Under the pieces are notes generated by a model, which was given only the letters and a program-made list of their open reading frames with translations, searched no databases and was not told where the DNA came from. Positions 1 through 11,542 of a stretch of DNA of 64,000 nucleotides are shown one piece after another (positions within the stretch are counted from its first letter, which is position 1; the number at the start of each line of letters is the position of its first letter). The stretch comes from Auanema rhodensis. Its lineage: Eukaryota > Nematoda > Chromadorea > Rhabditida > Rhabditidae. The DNA is taken from assembly GCA_964057225.1 (NCBI GenBank), contig OZ059900.1, positions 6,272,501 to 6,336,500 of the forward strand, given 5' to 3'. A program made the translations under genes and the position numbers.

Positions 1-16
1 TATATATATCTAGGCA

Positions 17-656
17 ATGGAGCTCCGAAAAAGCAGCAGATTACTGAAATATAGGGGCGAGAGAGATGAAAAGAAAAGCGCTACCGTATACAAGGTTATA
101 ACTCATAAGGATGACTCTGAGGAAATACAAGAGGGGACTATAGACAAAGCCACTCTGCTTGAAATGATCCACGGTACTGTATATGAAATTGGTTTAAGGA
201 AAACTGTTAAATTTAGAATGTTGTCTGAGAACTTCCAGAAAGTTTGATCCAAGAGAAGTCAAATGCGTGGCACCTGTCATTCAAGAACTCTCCAATGGAT
301 TCTTAAAAGACATGGGCATGCTTCGTAAACCTAATGTAATATAAGATTACATTTATTCAAATGATTCTGATCGAATTTAGACCAATTCTAACGTGGCTGA
401 CTTCCAAAACATCATCCGAGTTATTGAAAATGATGATAACGAAGGTAATCAAAACTTTCATGACTATGTTCTTGAACATATTCCTGATATCATTTGTTTA
501 TAATCTGATAATGAATCTTCAGATATAGAATCACTTGCAGAAGTGTTTCCAGAGGGCCTTATGGATTTTCTCTCTGTGCACCTATTTGGCATGGAGAAGA
601 TTTTGGAAGATATAACTCGTATGCCACAAGTTAAATTTGAGAAATGTTTTCCTTAA
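17..656 (+). pseudogene. Decayed gene of unknown family, copy 1
   Basis: An open frame of 76 codons starts at ATG 17 and stops at TGA 245. One base out of frame, coding-like sequence continues directly (begins FDPREVKCVAPV) and runs to TAA 654, interrupted by in-frame TAA, TAG and TAA. Dropping one A near 240 would join the two frames, so the simplest reading is a one-base frameshift plus three premature stops. The tail includes DNESSDIESLAEVFPEG and a motif ending EKCFP. I do not recognise the family. Coding origin is supported by the second sub-repeat copy, where changes in this frame are conservative (D/E, I/L). Alternatives are a retained intron or a programmed frameshift. Confidence 0.5.
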
Positions 657-1600
657 TTAGGATGTTATGATCTATTAGTTGAATTGTTTTCCCAAAGATC
701 GTTGTTATGTTTTGTTAAAATGAATTGTTTTTGTTTCTACTGTTGTGAAATCTTATACATTCTGAGACTGGTTACAGTATATAGAAATTGTGACAGCATA
801 TAACGTTGGCGGGTTCCCAATGGTTCAAATAAATATCAATTTCATAACCGGAAAGTTAAACTTTGTCACTCAACGGAGGTCTAATAACTATCACGCACTT
901 GCTGTCACTTGGTTGTACCAGCTTTTGTTCAAATTTTTAGAAATTCTCCGGACAACTCTTTCCCACATTTATGATTTTTTTCTTACTATTGAAAACGACT
1001 AACCTGATTGTTCTAATTGTGAAGAGAGATTTCTAACCAGGGTAATCAAAATTTTCATGAATATGTTCTCGAACATCTTCCTGAAGTTAGTTGTTTATAA
1101 TCTGATAATGAATCTTCAGATATAGAATCACTTGCAGAAGTGTTTCCAGAGGGCCTTATGGATTTTCTCTCTGTGCACCTATTTGGCATGGAGAAGATTT
1201 TGGAAGATATAACTCGTATGCCACAAGTTAAATTTGAGAAATGTTTTCCTTAATTAGGATGTTATGATCTATTAGTTGAATTGTTTTCCCAAAGATCGTT
1301 GTTATGTTTTGTTAAAATGAATTGTTTTTGTTTCTACTGTTGTGAAATCTTATACATTCTGAGACTGGTTACAGTATATAGAAATTGTGACAGCATATAA
1401 CGTTGGCGGGTTCCCAATGGTTCAAATAAATATCAATTTCATAACCGGAAAGTTAAACTTTGTCACTCAACGGAGGTCTAATAACTATCACGCACTTGCT
1501 GTCACTTGGTTGTACCAGCTTTTGTTCAAATTTTTAGAAATTCTCCGGACAACTCTTTCCCACATTTATGGTTTTTTTCTTACTATTGAAAGTGACTAAC
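444..1600 (+). repeat. 597-bp direct tandem duplication within unit 1
   Basis: The segment 444-1003 recurs at 1041-1600 (offset 597). Both include the tail of the decayed gene and a 70-codon open frame. The 5' edge has diverged most (about 444-500 versus 1041-1097). The same arrangement is seen in unit 2 at 3351-4507. Confidence 0.85.
790..1002 (+). other. Conserved 70-codon open frame, sub-repeat 1a
   Basis: An open frame that starts only at GTG (or at an internal ATG 11 codons in) and ends in TAA. It has relatives at 1387-1599, 3697-3909 and 4294-4506, all without internal stops. Differences are few: I/S before LRTT, D/G in the HIY-FF stretch, N/S near the end. The last copy has lost the GTG (now GTA). 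Four open copies are weak evidence for coding because the repeats are so similar. It may be the next exon of the decayed gene or a chance frame. No known domain recognised. Confidence 0.3.
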
Positions 1601-1735
1601 CTGATTGTTTTAATTGTGAAGAAAAGTTTAAGAAATATTGAACTAGCATCACTTCATTTCCTACAATTAAAAAGATAAATACCATAAATAAACAATTTGA
1701 ATTGAAAACCCTTGAAGAAAAACCAAATTCTTGTT

Positions 1736-2907
1736 ATAGTTACCAATATGGCGTTGAAACTTTCTTTAAAAAACTGGGAATTGTCGTTCGTAAGCCACAA
1801 AGTATTAAAACATAATAGTATACAGTCATATATAAAAATAATTAATGACACCAAAACTTAATAATGTATATAAACCATAACAAGTATAGGATTACAGTTT
1901 TTAAGAATATGATCAATTAATTAGTACAAATGAATGCAAATTCTGAAGGAGAAGGGTGAAAGTAATAGTGAAAGGCTAATTTTCAATTTGGTTATCACAA
2001 TAAAGTGTCTGGGGAATTCATGCGTGTACGTGCTCTATGGATAAATGGTTACAGTACACCTTAATTAAGCAAACTATTTTTTTAAGCTCAATTTTGCATA
2101 ATATTATTTATTATTATTTATTTGTTGTTTATTATGTTTATTTTTAATTGTATTTGATAAATTTCGAACTTATAAAATTACAACAACGTTTTAGAAATGA
2201 ACCAGCCTACTGTAACTCGAAGAGAAGAATATGGAAACGGTCCGTTTGGAAAGGTCGACACTATGTTTCTTACTTTTTCTTTTATTAATTATTATACAAT
2301 CAGCGATTGATAATAGACGTATGCTGTTGGCAAATATTTTATGAACTCTCAGTAACAAGAAATATTCAGTGTAATGTGTATAGTAAAGGCTTAAAATTAA
2401 TATAGTTAATTTCAGTACCTATTCTAATTACGCACGCAGTAGAATGGTCTAAAAAAGGTTGTATATTCTAATAAAAGCAATTAATGAATTTCTTGCTTGA
2501 TATATGAATGAAGAAAGGCAATCGGGTATTAGAATAATTAGGATGAGTCCCGTACGTTGATTATGCTTCATATTAAGGTAAATCATATGCTAAACCCGTG
2601 AAAAATCTGGACAAAGAGATATTTACAGTTTGTTCAAACAAAAGGCTAAAACGATAATTCGACTATTGAGTGAACATAAACGTTGAATATTATTTAGCAC
2701 ATAGGATGCTTCATATTTAAACTTTTTGCTATTCACTAGCGAAACTTTCGTATTCTGTTTTACGTTTTCTTATCTTTTATTACTCTCATTTTTTGTTTTC
2801 AAAGACATAATAATATTAAAATAATTCTTTCAGAAAAGTTCTTCACAACTTATGAAAAACAGTGCAGGTTAGAAAACCTTTTTGTTGGTTTCGCTTTAGC
2901 TATTTTC
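1736..2907. other. Single-copy stretch between the 2.9-kb units, no gene seen
   Basis: AT-rich sequence without a supportable exon. An open frame of 66 codons on the minus strand at 1654-1854 is low complexity and crosses the repeat edge, so it is not taken as a gene. Confidence 0.6.
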
Positions 2908-2923
2908 TATATATATCTAGGCA

Positions 2924-3563
2924 ATGGAGCTCCGAAAAAGCAGCAGATTACTGAAATATAGGGGCGAGAGAGATGAAAAGAAAAGCGCTACCGTATACAA
3001 GGTTATAACTCATAAGGATGATTCTGAGGAAATACAAGAGGGGACTATAGACAAAGCCACTCTGCTTGAAATGATCCACGGTACTGTATATGAAATTGGT
3101 TTAAGGAAAACTGTTAAATTTAGAATGTTGTCTGAGAACTTCCAGAAAGTTTGATCCAAGAGAAGTCAAATGCGTGGCACCTGTCATTCAAGAACTCTCC
3201 AATGGATTCTTAAAAGACATGGGCATGCTTCGTAAACCTAATGTAATATAAGATTACATTTATTCAAATGATTCTGATCGAATTTAGACCAATTCTAACG
3301 TGGCTGACTTCCAAAACATCATCCGAGTTATTGAAAATGATGATAACGAAGGTAATCAAAACTTTCATGACTATGTTCTTGAACATATTCCTGATATCAT
3401 TTGTTTATAATCTGATAATGAATCTTCAGATATAGAATCACTTGCAGAAGTGTTTCCAGAGGGCCTTATGGATTTTCTCTCTGTGCACCTATTTGGCATG
3501 GAGAAGATTTTGGAAGATATAACTCGTATGCCACAAGTTAAATTTGAGAAATGTTTTCCTTAA
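2924..3563 (+). pseudogene. Decayed gene of unknown family, copy 2
   Basis: Same layout as the copy at 17-656: a 76-codon ORF identical in protein (one silent GAC/GAT difference), then the same frame change and the same three in-frame stops before the terminal TAA at 3561. Because all lesions are shared, they arose before the 2.9-kb duplication, or they are not lesions at all. Product and function unknown. Confidence 0.5.
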
Positions 3564-4507
3564 TTAGGATGTTATGATCTATTAGTTGAATTGTTTTCCC
3601 AAAGATCGTTGTTATGTTTTGTTAAAATGAATTGTTTTTGTTTCTACTGTTGTGAAATCTTATACATTCTGAGACTGGTTACAGTATATAGAAATTGTGA
3701 CAGCATATAACGTTGGCGGGTTCCCAATGGTTCAAATAAATATCAATTTCATAACCGGAAAGTTAAACTTTGTCACTCAACGGAGGTCTAATAACTATCA
3801 CGCACTTGCTGTCACTTGGTTGTACCAGCTTTTGTTCAAATTTTTAGAAAGTCTCCGGACAACTCTTTCCCACATTTATGGTTTTTTTCTTACTATTGAA
3901 AGTGACTAACCTGATTGTTCTAATTGTGAAGAGAGATTTCTAACCAGGGTAATCAAAATTTTCATGAATATGTTCTCGAACATCTTCCTGAAGTTAGTTG
4001 TTTATAATCTGATAATGAATCTTCAGATATGGAATCACTTGTAGAAGTGTTTCCAGAGGGCCTTATGGATTTTCTCTCTGTGCATCTATTTGGCATGGAA
4101 AAGATTTTGGAAGATATAACTCGTATGCCACAAGTTAAATTTGAGAAATGTTTTCCTTAATTAGGATGTTATGATCTATTAGTTGAATTGTTTTCCCAAA
4201 GATCGTTGTTATGTTTTGTTAAAATGAATTGTTTTTGTTTCTACTGTTGTGAAATCTTATACATTCTGAGACTGGTTACAGTATATAGAAATTGTAACAG
4301 CATATAACGTTGGCGGGTTCCCAATGGTTCAAATAAATATCAATTTCATAACCGGAAAGTTAAACTTTGTCACTCAACGGAGGTCTAATAACCATCACGC
4401 ACTTGCTGTCACTTGGTTGTACCAGCTTTTGTTCAAATTTTTAGAAAGTCTCCGGACAACTCTTTCCCACATTTATGGTTTTTTTCTTACTATTGAAAGT
4501 GACTAAC
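3351..4507 (+). repeat. 597-bp direct tandem duplication within unit 2
   Basis: Same 597-bp duplication as in unit 1 (3351-3910 versus 3948-4507). The four sub-repeats differ by a handful of substitutions, so array turnover is recent. Confidence 0.85.
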
Positions 4508-4926
4508 CTGATTGTTCTAATTGTGAAGAAAAGTTTAAGAAGTATTGAACTAGCATCACTTCATTTCCTACAATTAAAAAGATAAAAACCATAAATCAAC
4601 AATTTGAATTGAATACACTTTAAAGAAAAACCAAATTCTTGTAATATTGATCGATATCTTACTGAAAATATAGAAAAACGGAGAGAAAGTAATGAAAGTT
4701 TGAAAAGTGAACCAAGTAAAATTCTAATTAGCAGATGATTTGAACATGAAATCTATTATACAATGTACTTGTGAGAGTTATGATCACAAATTTTCACGTT
4801 AAATAACAAAGAGCGTACGTGAACAACCATAACGAATTACGGTAAACATCATCTGACAGTTCTTCGAAAACATCTACCAAAGTGTTATTTTTCTGCCACG
4901 AGACCAATTAGGCTAAAATTACTTGA

Positions 4927-5415
4927 TTCTTAGTTTTTTTCGTCAACCAACAAAGAGAGTACGTGATTGAGTTTAATCAATTACGGTATTAGAATCTTAG
5001 TTTTTCTCGTCAACCAACAAAGAGAGTACGTGATTGAGTTTAATCAATTACGGTATTAGAATCTTAGTTTTTCTCGTCAATCAACAAAGAGAGTACGTGA
5101 TTGAGTTTAATCAATTACGGTAATAGAATCTTAGTTCTTTTCGTCAATCAACAAAGATCGTACGTGATTGAGTTTAATCAATTACGGTAATAGAATCTTA
5201 GTTTTTCTCGTCAATCAACAAAGAGAGTACGTGATTGAGTTTAATCAATTACGGTAATAGAATCTTAGTTTTTCTCGTCAATCAACAAAGATCGTACATG
5301 ATTGAGTTTAATCAATTACGGTAGTAGAATCTTAGTTTTTCTCGTCAATCAACAAAGAACGTACGTGATTGAGTTTAATCAATTACAGTAATTGATTCTT
5401 AGTTTTTCTCGTCAA
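4927..5415 (+). repeat. 67-bp minisatellite, about 7.3 copies
   Basis: The marker TCTTAG recurs at 4928, 4995, 5062, 5129, 5196, 5263, 5330 and 5397, exactly 67 bp apart. Each unit holds a poly-T stretch, TACGTGATTGAG and TAATCAATTACGG, giving a TGATT/AATCA dyad. Units differ by a few bases. A degenerate relative of the same motif lies at about 4795-4855, so the array once extended further left. Confidence 0.9.
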
Positions 5416-5835
5416 ACAACAACGGTAAGTATAACTTGCCCTTTCTTTGAAAATATCTACCGAACTCTTTATACTCCTGCCAAGAAGTCAATCATGTTAA
5501 CATAATTTGCCTTTTTGTGTGTCAGCAATAATAGGTTAATAGAAGACGATCCTGATCATAATATTTCGAGTTTTTTTCACAAATAAATAAAGAGAAAAAA
5601 CATGAAATTTTCTTCTTTCACTTTATGTAAGAATATTTCTTGATAGTGCTAATCTGCGCTCGAAGAAAAAACACGTTCTTTTAAAATGTTTTATACATTA
5701 AAAATAGTCTAAAAAAAGTAAACAAAAAAAAACATGGTACAAGGAAAAATGTGACTAAAATATCACAGTAAACATGATTAATTTGTTAAAAAATTCAAAT
5801 TTTCTACACATTGAGGCATGGATTCACTTGAATAA
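5416..5835. other. Intergenic, nothing recognised
   Basis: AT-rich sequence between the minisatellite and the 3' end of the minus-strand gene at 5836. No exon, RNA gene or clear repeat seen. Confidence 0.6.
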
Positions 5836-7912
5836 TTACAGACTATATTTTTGCCATAAGGTGCCAAAAAATTTTTGTAACTCATCAAATTGATCAATCA
5901 ATTCTAAAGGCAATAAAATTCCAAAGGTATTATACAACTTTAGTTTCATAGTGAAGGACTTTATATAAGTAAAAACTTTTTTAAGAACCTTGTCATAGTT
6001 ATTGTACTTCTTAGTGTATGATGGGAGACCCATACGGATTTTCACTTCTTCCAATCTTAATTTAATTGTAGCTAGAAGAAAGTTTAACTGAAAAAAACTG
6101 AAGTTTGTTAATTCTTAAGTTGTAAGAACAACCTTTCTAATTTCGTGTGGGCATACTTCGCTGTATTCTTGAATAACATTATGTTCACGTTCAGAATCGT
6201 AAACTGCTTCATATGCATGGAGAGATTTGCAGTTTTCGTAATATTGAAACTCGTAAGCGCACTTTGTACAATTGTCGATGATGATATTTCGGATTGCTGG
6301 ACGTACTGTTAGTATGAAAATCTAAAAGAAACCTAGATTGATTTTGAAAGCTATAAAACCTGTGAATTATTTTTTTTCGAGTGTTCGCTCGATTGGACAA
6401 GCTTTCCGAACTGTTTCTCATTATGAACTTCATCGTCTGCAATAGATCATCAAGGCTTTTGTCACAACTATATTTATTCATTACTTTCTCCATTATCTAT
6501 CAAAATGTTGTCATAAACTTCATCTCGGAAGTAAACTTGTTTTTTCCATGAATTCTACAAAAAAATTACTATTAAAATGTTAACTTATTCTTATACCTGA
6601 AGATCATCAATAGCACTGCTTGAAATGCTACTGAAGGTGTTAATGGTGAACTGTGATATTCCAGATGTATTCACAGCTTCGGAACTAGAACCATTTTGAT
6701 TGGAGCATTGATAAATTTTTGAAGTCTATAAATTGATTCTAAATTGATGAAAAGTTAGTTTGTATTACATCAGCTAATGTAGAAAACGTCGTATCACTCC
6801 AGTCAGTTGTCGCATTAAGCTCCTCAGATATCTCTTCCATTGGAATAATTGGTGAGAACAAAGAATCGATTCTTCTCTTAAATTATATGTTTGTAAGCAA
6901 AGACGCAACAACTGTCAAACCTTTGTAACTGTAATTACATTGTTTCTTATGCTATCCATGCTGCTATTATGGTTATTGTGAGGAGTTGAATGGTTTGTAG
7001 GGCTATAGATGAAAGCGTTTTCTAGAAATTCTGGGTTTTTCAAATTCTGTAAAGTCATTTTTGCAAATACAATTAAATCTCAGCTTAACCTCGAAGAGGA
7101 AGGGAGACTGAATTTGATTCGGTACAGAAGAACTGACAAGAGTTCCTGATTCTTCTACTTTGCACGGTGTTTTTTCATCTTTAATTGTGAACCACTATAA
7201 TGGTTTTTTGAAAAAACGAAAAGAAGAAGTTAACAAACTTTCTCAATGAGTGGCTGAGTTGTTTGTTTTCTCAACATTTCCTCAGCAGTACTTGAATTAA
7301 TGAATTGTTGTTTCATGCTAGATCGGAAATAAGATCTTTGCATAGCAATTAGTGTAAAAATCTGTAATGGAGAAGTAATTGAGCATAGTATGACTAAATT
7401 AAGAACCTTTTCACTTTGCGAAGCGTCCTCGCCGCTCCATCGTTTGAAATCAAATGTTTTTTCTTGTAGTCCAGACGAATAAGGAGTAGGTGACATATGT
7501 AAATCTCTATCTTCCTGGCTCATGCTTGTATATCTCTATAACAAAAAACCTGAAATAATGTTATAGAAAAACAGTAGCACCTCAAAATATTCTTCGGTTT
7601 TCATTAACTTTGATACATTGGGAGCTTTATCAAGATCTTTAGGAAGTTTAGAAGCATCAGGTAATGGTGTTGTTGGATATTCCAATTTAGTTATCTGAAA
7701 TATACTGTGAGAACTGTTATGTAAACTATAAAACCTCTGAATCAATTGATACACCTGTTGAACACCATGTGAAATCACTTTGAGTATTCAAAGTTTGATT
7801 AGAATCCAGCAAAATTGGCGAAGGAATACATATACACTTTCTAGTTGATGATTTTTTCAAATTCTATTAAGAAATAAACACCAAATATAATAAAAAGTAG
7901 CAAACAAACCAT
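5836..7912 (-). CDS. S/T-P-rich protein of about 505 aa, tentatively Bora/SPAT-1-like
   Basis: Thirteen exons join in frame across short GT..AG introns; the stop is TAA at 5836-5838. Exon 1 contributes only the ATG (7910-7912), with the donor immediately after it, so the start is the weakest part of the model. The first 300 residues are low complexity and Ser/Asn-rich with many S/T-P sites (PSPI, TTPLP, MSPTPY, QSPF, YSPT, STPH, FSPI). A segment at about 107-165 (FDFKRWSGED through PLIEKWFT) resembles the conserved F-x-W-S ... IEx[FW]F core of Bora, the Plk1/Aurora A activator. The last 150 residues contain NCTKC and further cysteines and are not typical of Bora. The model is well supported; the family is a guess. 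Confidence 0.7.
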
Positions 7913-8145
7913 TTTTTAAAAACGCAAGTGAGTTATACTAATTAGAATTAGAATTAGAACAGATAATGTCTATAAATGATAATATGAGACCATTAACAAA
8001 AGTTATTAATATAGCGAATATGAAACATATTTAATAAACTAAAAAAGAGATTAAATTAACTACATATCAAATAACTGTAATCATCTTTTTGGTAGCTAAA
8101 TGAAGGACTAAATACAAAATCAATTACGCAACCTATAACCTTTTT
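7913..8145. promoter_or_regulatory. Upstream region of the 5836-7912 gene
   Basis: AT-rich sequence directly upstream of the minus-strand start, with short direct repeats of AGAATT near 7945. It probably holds the 5' UTR and promoter, but no specific element can be named. Confidence 0.3.
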
Positions 8146-8318
8146 AACCTTTGATGTTTGAGACTAAACAGATGAGTGATCTATAGTATGAGTAAACTAC
8201 AATTACATATAGTATATAATAGTATATAGTAGTATATATCTATATAGGCTACTATATGTAATTGTAGTTTACTTATACTATAGATAACTCATCTGTTTAG
8301 TCTCAAACATCAAAGGTT
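8146..8318. repeat. AT-rich inverted repeat (hairpin), about 68-bp arms
   Basis: The left arm 8146-8213 matches the reverse complement of 8251-8318 with only a few mismatches; both ends read AACCTTTGATG inward. The loop is about 37 bp of TA-rich sequence. Weaker pairing of T- and A-runs extends a few bases outward. Size and structure fit a small MITE or the fold-back of a hairpin RNA. No clear target-site duplication. Confidence 0.85.
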
Positions 8319-8650
8319 GAAAAAATAGCAACATTTTGTAGTATATATACATATACTATATACATGTATGGTTTAAAATGTATAGTAAGAAATTGGAAAA
8401 ATTCCAAATTTCAAAAAATTAATACGCCTTCCTGAATGAAAAGTTTGTTTCGGTTGTACTTCACATGAATATTTTGTTTCCTTCACCAATTTTTCAATAA
8501 ATTGGAACTTGAAATAATGATTATTTATTAAACGATACTTAGGTTGAAAAAAAAACAATTAAGATGAACAAATATTATAAGTTGCATTAATACGAAGTAA
8601 CTATATAGTTGTTAAAGTTAAACCATTTTATTTCTAATAAGAAAGCATGC

Positions 8651-9693
8651 TTATGGTGGAAGAGGATGTTTTTCGCACTCAATAACTTTGCCATTTTTTA
8701 CGTCTGAAACTTGCATGCAAGTGATACCGTGAATAATGATTGCCTCAAGTGTAGCAGTGCTACTTGGTGAAGGGACATTATCGAAACCACCTCCAGATTT
8801 CCGAATATCTTCATAAGTTTCTCCTGCTTTCAGGCGAGCAGATATTTCCTTTCTACGTTTGACGTAGCGTTTGTAGCATTTGTCTAACTTGACAGGTCCT
8901 ACATCTACAACGTTCCATCTCCTAGCAACGTTTCCTACGCACGCACGGCAGAGGTTAACCTCCCATAAATCTTCTGGTCCTTCAGGGTGACGAGCCTTAC
9001 CACTAACACAATCGATACATATTTCGAGTGTATTCTGAAAAAAAAATTCAATAGGGCCATTTAACTATTTTCTTACTGGAGATGCCTCTTTGGGAGCGTC
9101 TGGATGAACATCCATCTGATCTCTAAGTCTTTTCAAGCAAGTACAACACAGTTTATGTCTGTATACAGGGCGACCTCGTTGATTTTTTATCATTTTTCTC
9201 CGATTTCTGCAGCAGGCAGTACACAAAACGAGCATCTGATTAGCCTATAATACAAAAAAAGCGTTATTTGATTATATGTCTTTATAATTTCTTAACGTAC
9301 CAGTATCAGACGAGAATTCCAGAATCTGTAGAATTCATATGGCATTCTTACATCTCCTTGTCCTTCGTAGAAAGGACAACAGGCATTTGTATATCCATCT
9401 AAACATTTGCAAACGGTACACTGACGTTTTTGGTATCTTCCGCGATAGTTATCAGGATGTTCTTTATCCCAACCAGGAGTATGAGCATCAACTTTAAAGA
9501 AGAACGGGGGAATACCAAAATCTGGTACAGGTACAGATGGAATCATGTTTGTAGCAGTTGTCGTAAAGTCAAAAGCCTGAAAAGATAAAATAATGTGGCT
9601 GAAAAACCTTATAACATAATTAGACGAAGAAAACAAATACGAATTTGAACAGTAGACTGTTAACTTTGAAAATAGGAAAGAAAATGCCATCAA
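8651..9693 (-). CDS. Cysteine-module protein with CxxC pairs, about 282 aa
   Basis: Exons 9664-9693, 9301-9576, 9077-9235 and 8651-9034 join in phase 0; stop TAA. The last two exons each encode a CxxC-x19/21-CxxC module (CTAC...CCTC and CIDC...CRAC), both followed by a basic stretch (LKRLRD, VGNVARRW). The first large exon has CTVCKC and a CC pair. The spacing and the LCxAC ending of the last module recall GATA-type treble-clef zinc fingers, but the tryptophan of that family is missing, so this is only a structural hint. No clear signal peptide. The first exon (10 codons, MMAFSFLFSK) is uncertain; an internal ATG at 9546 is the alternative start. Possibly nuclear zinc-binding; function unknown. 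Confidence 0.7.
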
Positions 9694-9883
9694 TCAGAGA
9701 TGTAATAAACAAAAACATGTTTTTGATACAAGATTGAAGTGAGAAAAAAAGAATGAGAATATTCAAAAAAACCATAAGCTATTTATCTGCGTTAAATATC
9801 AATAAACTGTTTTGCTCCAAATAGGAGTAGGGTAAGCACTATGTGTATGAATGCTGGTCCAAATAGGAGTGAGAGCGAAGTAG

Positions 9884-10039
9884 ATGCAAGAATTCGAATA
9901 TCTTGTGCCTTTGCCGTATAGATTATACAAGTGTGAGAGACACATAGACAGATGCTGCCCTTTATGCGCAAGACATCGGATTAACGAAGATGCAGTAAGA
10001 GAGGCCAGATGGCATGAGTGCATTGGAGAGACGCGTTGA
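9884..10039 (+). CDS. Small Cys-containing ORF, 51 aa, possibly partial
   Basis: ATG 9884 to TGA 10037. The product contains YKCERHIDRCCPLCARHR, a CxxC followed by basic residues like the second half of the modules in the 8651-9693 gene. It lies head-to-head with that gene in a stretch with more G+C than its surroundings. After the stop, a second coding-like frame (...LERRVDIEVEDNANVRIRF) runs to a TAA near 10090, so it may be a frameshifted remnant or an exon of a larger gene. An in-frame stop lies directly before the ATG. Confidence 0.35.
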   Translation: MQEFEYLVPLPYRLYKCERHIDRCCPLCARHRINEDAVREARWHECIGETR

Positions 10040-10099
10040 CATAGAGGTGGAGGATAATGCAAATGTGCGAATAAGATTCAAGTAAATGGCCTGCTGTGC

Positions 10100-11542
10100 G
10101 AGTGTGCAGCGCGAGCGTATCGACCGCATAAAAGGAAAGATATGTGCATCTGAGACAACGTAATGATCATAAACTTTTCTTTGTTGTTACAATTGACATT
10201 TTCAAGCAAAAGTATGAGATTTTAAAATATATATTGAAGAAGAAGTAACATAAATATATTTTGTTTATGAAATAATATATAAAAAATAAACAAAATACAG
10301 ATAGATATGATATATTCATTTTCTTTTTATAATAATAAGTAGAACACTTTGTTATTTTGTAAATGATATCCAGAAACAAATTTCTGTTATTTCACATAAC
10401 TATATGTATATATATAAATCAATTTAATTAAAAGATTTGGAGAAGAAGAGATTATCAGATAATTTGTTTTGAGGGAAACTTACGTTTATAGTGCTATACC
10501 TAGCAGTTATACATAGAAAAATTTGATAATAAAGTAATGGTGAACTAACTGTTGAAATAATTGATAGGCTAATCAAGGTAATAACACTATATATAAGCAT
10601 ACGTCAAGATAACACTATAGTTTAACGACATTGTTATCTCGATGTCATCAGAGTGTCTGCTAAGGAGCAGAAATGCTCGAGATATATGAACAGTAGGTCA
10701 AGAAAGAATCTAGACGAAAGCACCGCCCACCAACTACTTTATTCTGCTAATCCTCTAAAAATAGCACTAAAATGTCAATAACTTGTCAATTATGAGGTAG
10801 TAGCTCGTCAATCGAACTGAATATTCTATAATGACACTTGTGAGAATATACATTTGTGAATAAGCATACACAAATGTAATTATATTATAGTGGAAAGTAA
10901 TATCAACTATAAAATATTTATTCGACTTCAGCATATAGCTTAGAGGTTTCTTCTCTGAAAAAGAACATTCATACGGATTAGAATTTCTCAGATAAGTGTA
11001 CATCATTGTGCTTTTTGAATCAATAAACGCAAAATAAGAAAAGAAAGGAGTGAACCGATGATTCAGATATATTTTCATAAAGAAAACCTTTTCTTGAACA
11101 CAAACGACTTAGGAAATAGATCAATATAGGTTTAAAAACCAAAAAGCAATTGTATTTTCTCTTTCTTCTTTTTTTGTCCTTATCCCGATGCATATATCCA
11201 ATTAAATTCAGCCTTTTCTCCAAAAAATAGAAGGACAACAGCTGTTCTTTACTCAACATATAAAAAAATGTTTTATGATGGCTGGTAATGTGAACATCTC
11301 TTTATGCATTGAACCTGCTTATTCAGCGCAATATAAGAATATTGAGCATTTTTATATAATATATTTCATGTTTTCACTAAACTGTCTCTTCTTTCTTGCT
11401 GATTTGATTGAAAAAAAATATTTTGGATAAATAAAATTTAATGATCAAGAAATAAAAATGTACATTGAAAAATATAAAGAAAAGCATATACAAGCAACTA
11501 ACGTATAAACATATATGTATAGTGAAAAACAGTAAAGTTCTT
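10100..11542. other. Intergenic, no gene supported
   Basis: Mostly AT-rich. Open frames at 10167-10379 and 10767-11259 (minus) are low complexity, rich in F/Y/I/K, and look like chance frames. A GC-richer patch at 10610-10740 includes a small stem (GAGCA-GAAA-TGCTC) without further recognisable RNA structure. Confidence 0.55.

Larger units (their letters stand above)
1..1735 (+). repeat. 2.9-kb tandem unit, copy 1 (5' truncated by window edge)
   Basis: Bases 1-1735 recur at about 2908-4640 with a constant offset of 2907 and only scattered substitutions. Similarity fades near 1735/4640; 1736-2907 lies between the two copies and is not seen elsewhere. The window opens inside the unit, so further copies may lie upstream. 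Each copy contains a decayed gene followed by two tandem 597-bp sub-repeats. No terminal inverted repeats or target-site duplications could be identified, so whether this is a mobile element or a segmental tandem duplication is open. Confidence 0.85.
2908..4640 (+). repeat. 2.9-kb tandem unit, copy 2
   Basis: Second copy of the unit at offset 2907. It keeps the internal 597-bp duplication, so that event predates the larger one. Differences from copy 1 include a silent T/C change in the first ORF and a few changes in the sub-repeats. The match degrades after about 4640. Confidence 0.85.

Noticed and set aside
17-656. Alternative genetic code with TAA/TAG read as Gln
   Set aside because: Intact genes in the window end at TAA and TGA and contain no internal in-frame stops, so local decay is far more likely than a reassigned code.
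10610-10740. Possible snoRNA or other RNA gene in a GC-richer patch
   Set aside because: Only a 5-bp stem with a GAAA loop was found; no C/D or H/ACA boxes at suitable spacing.
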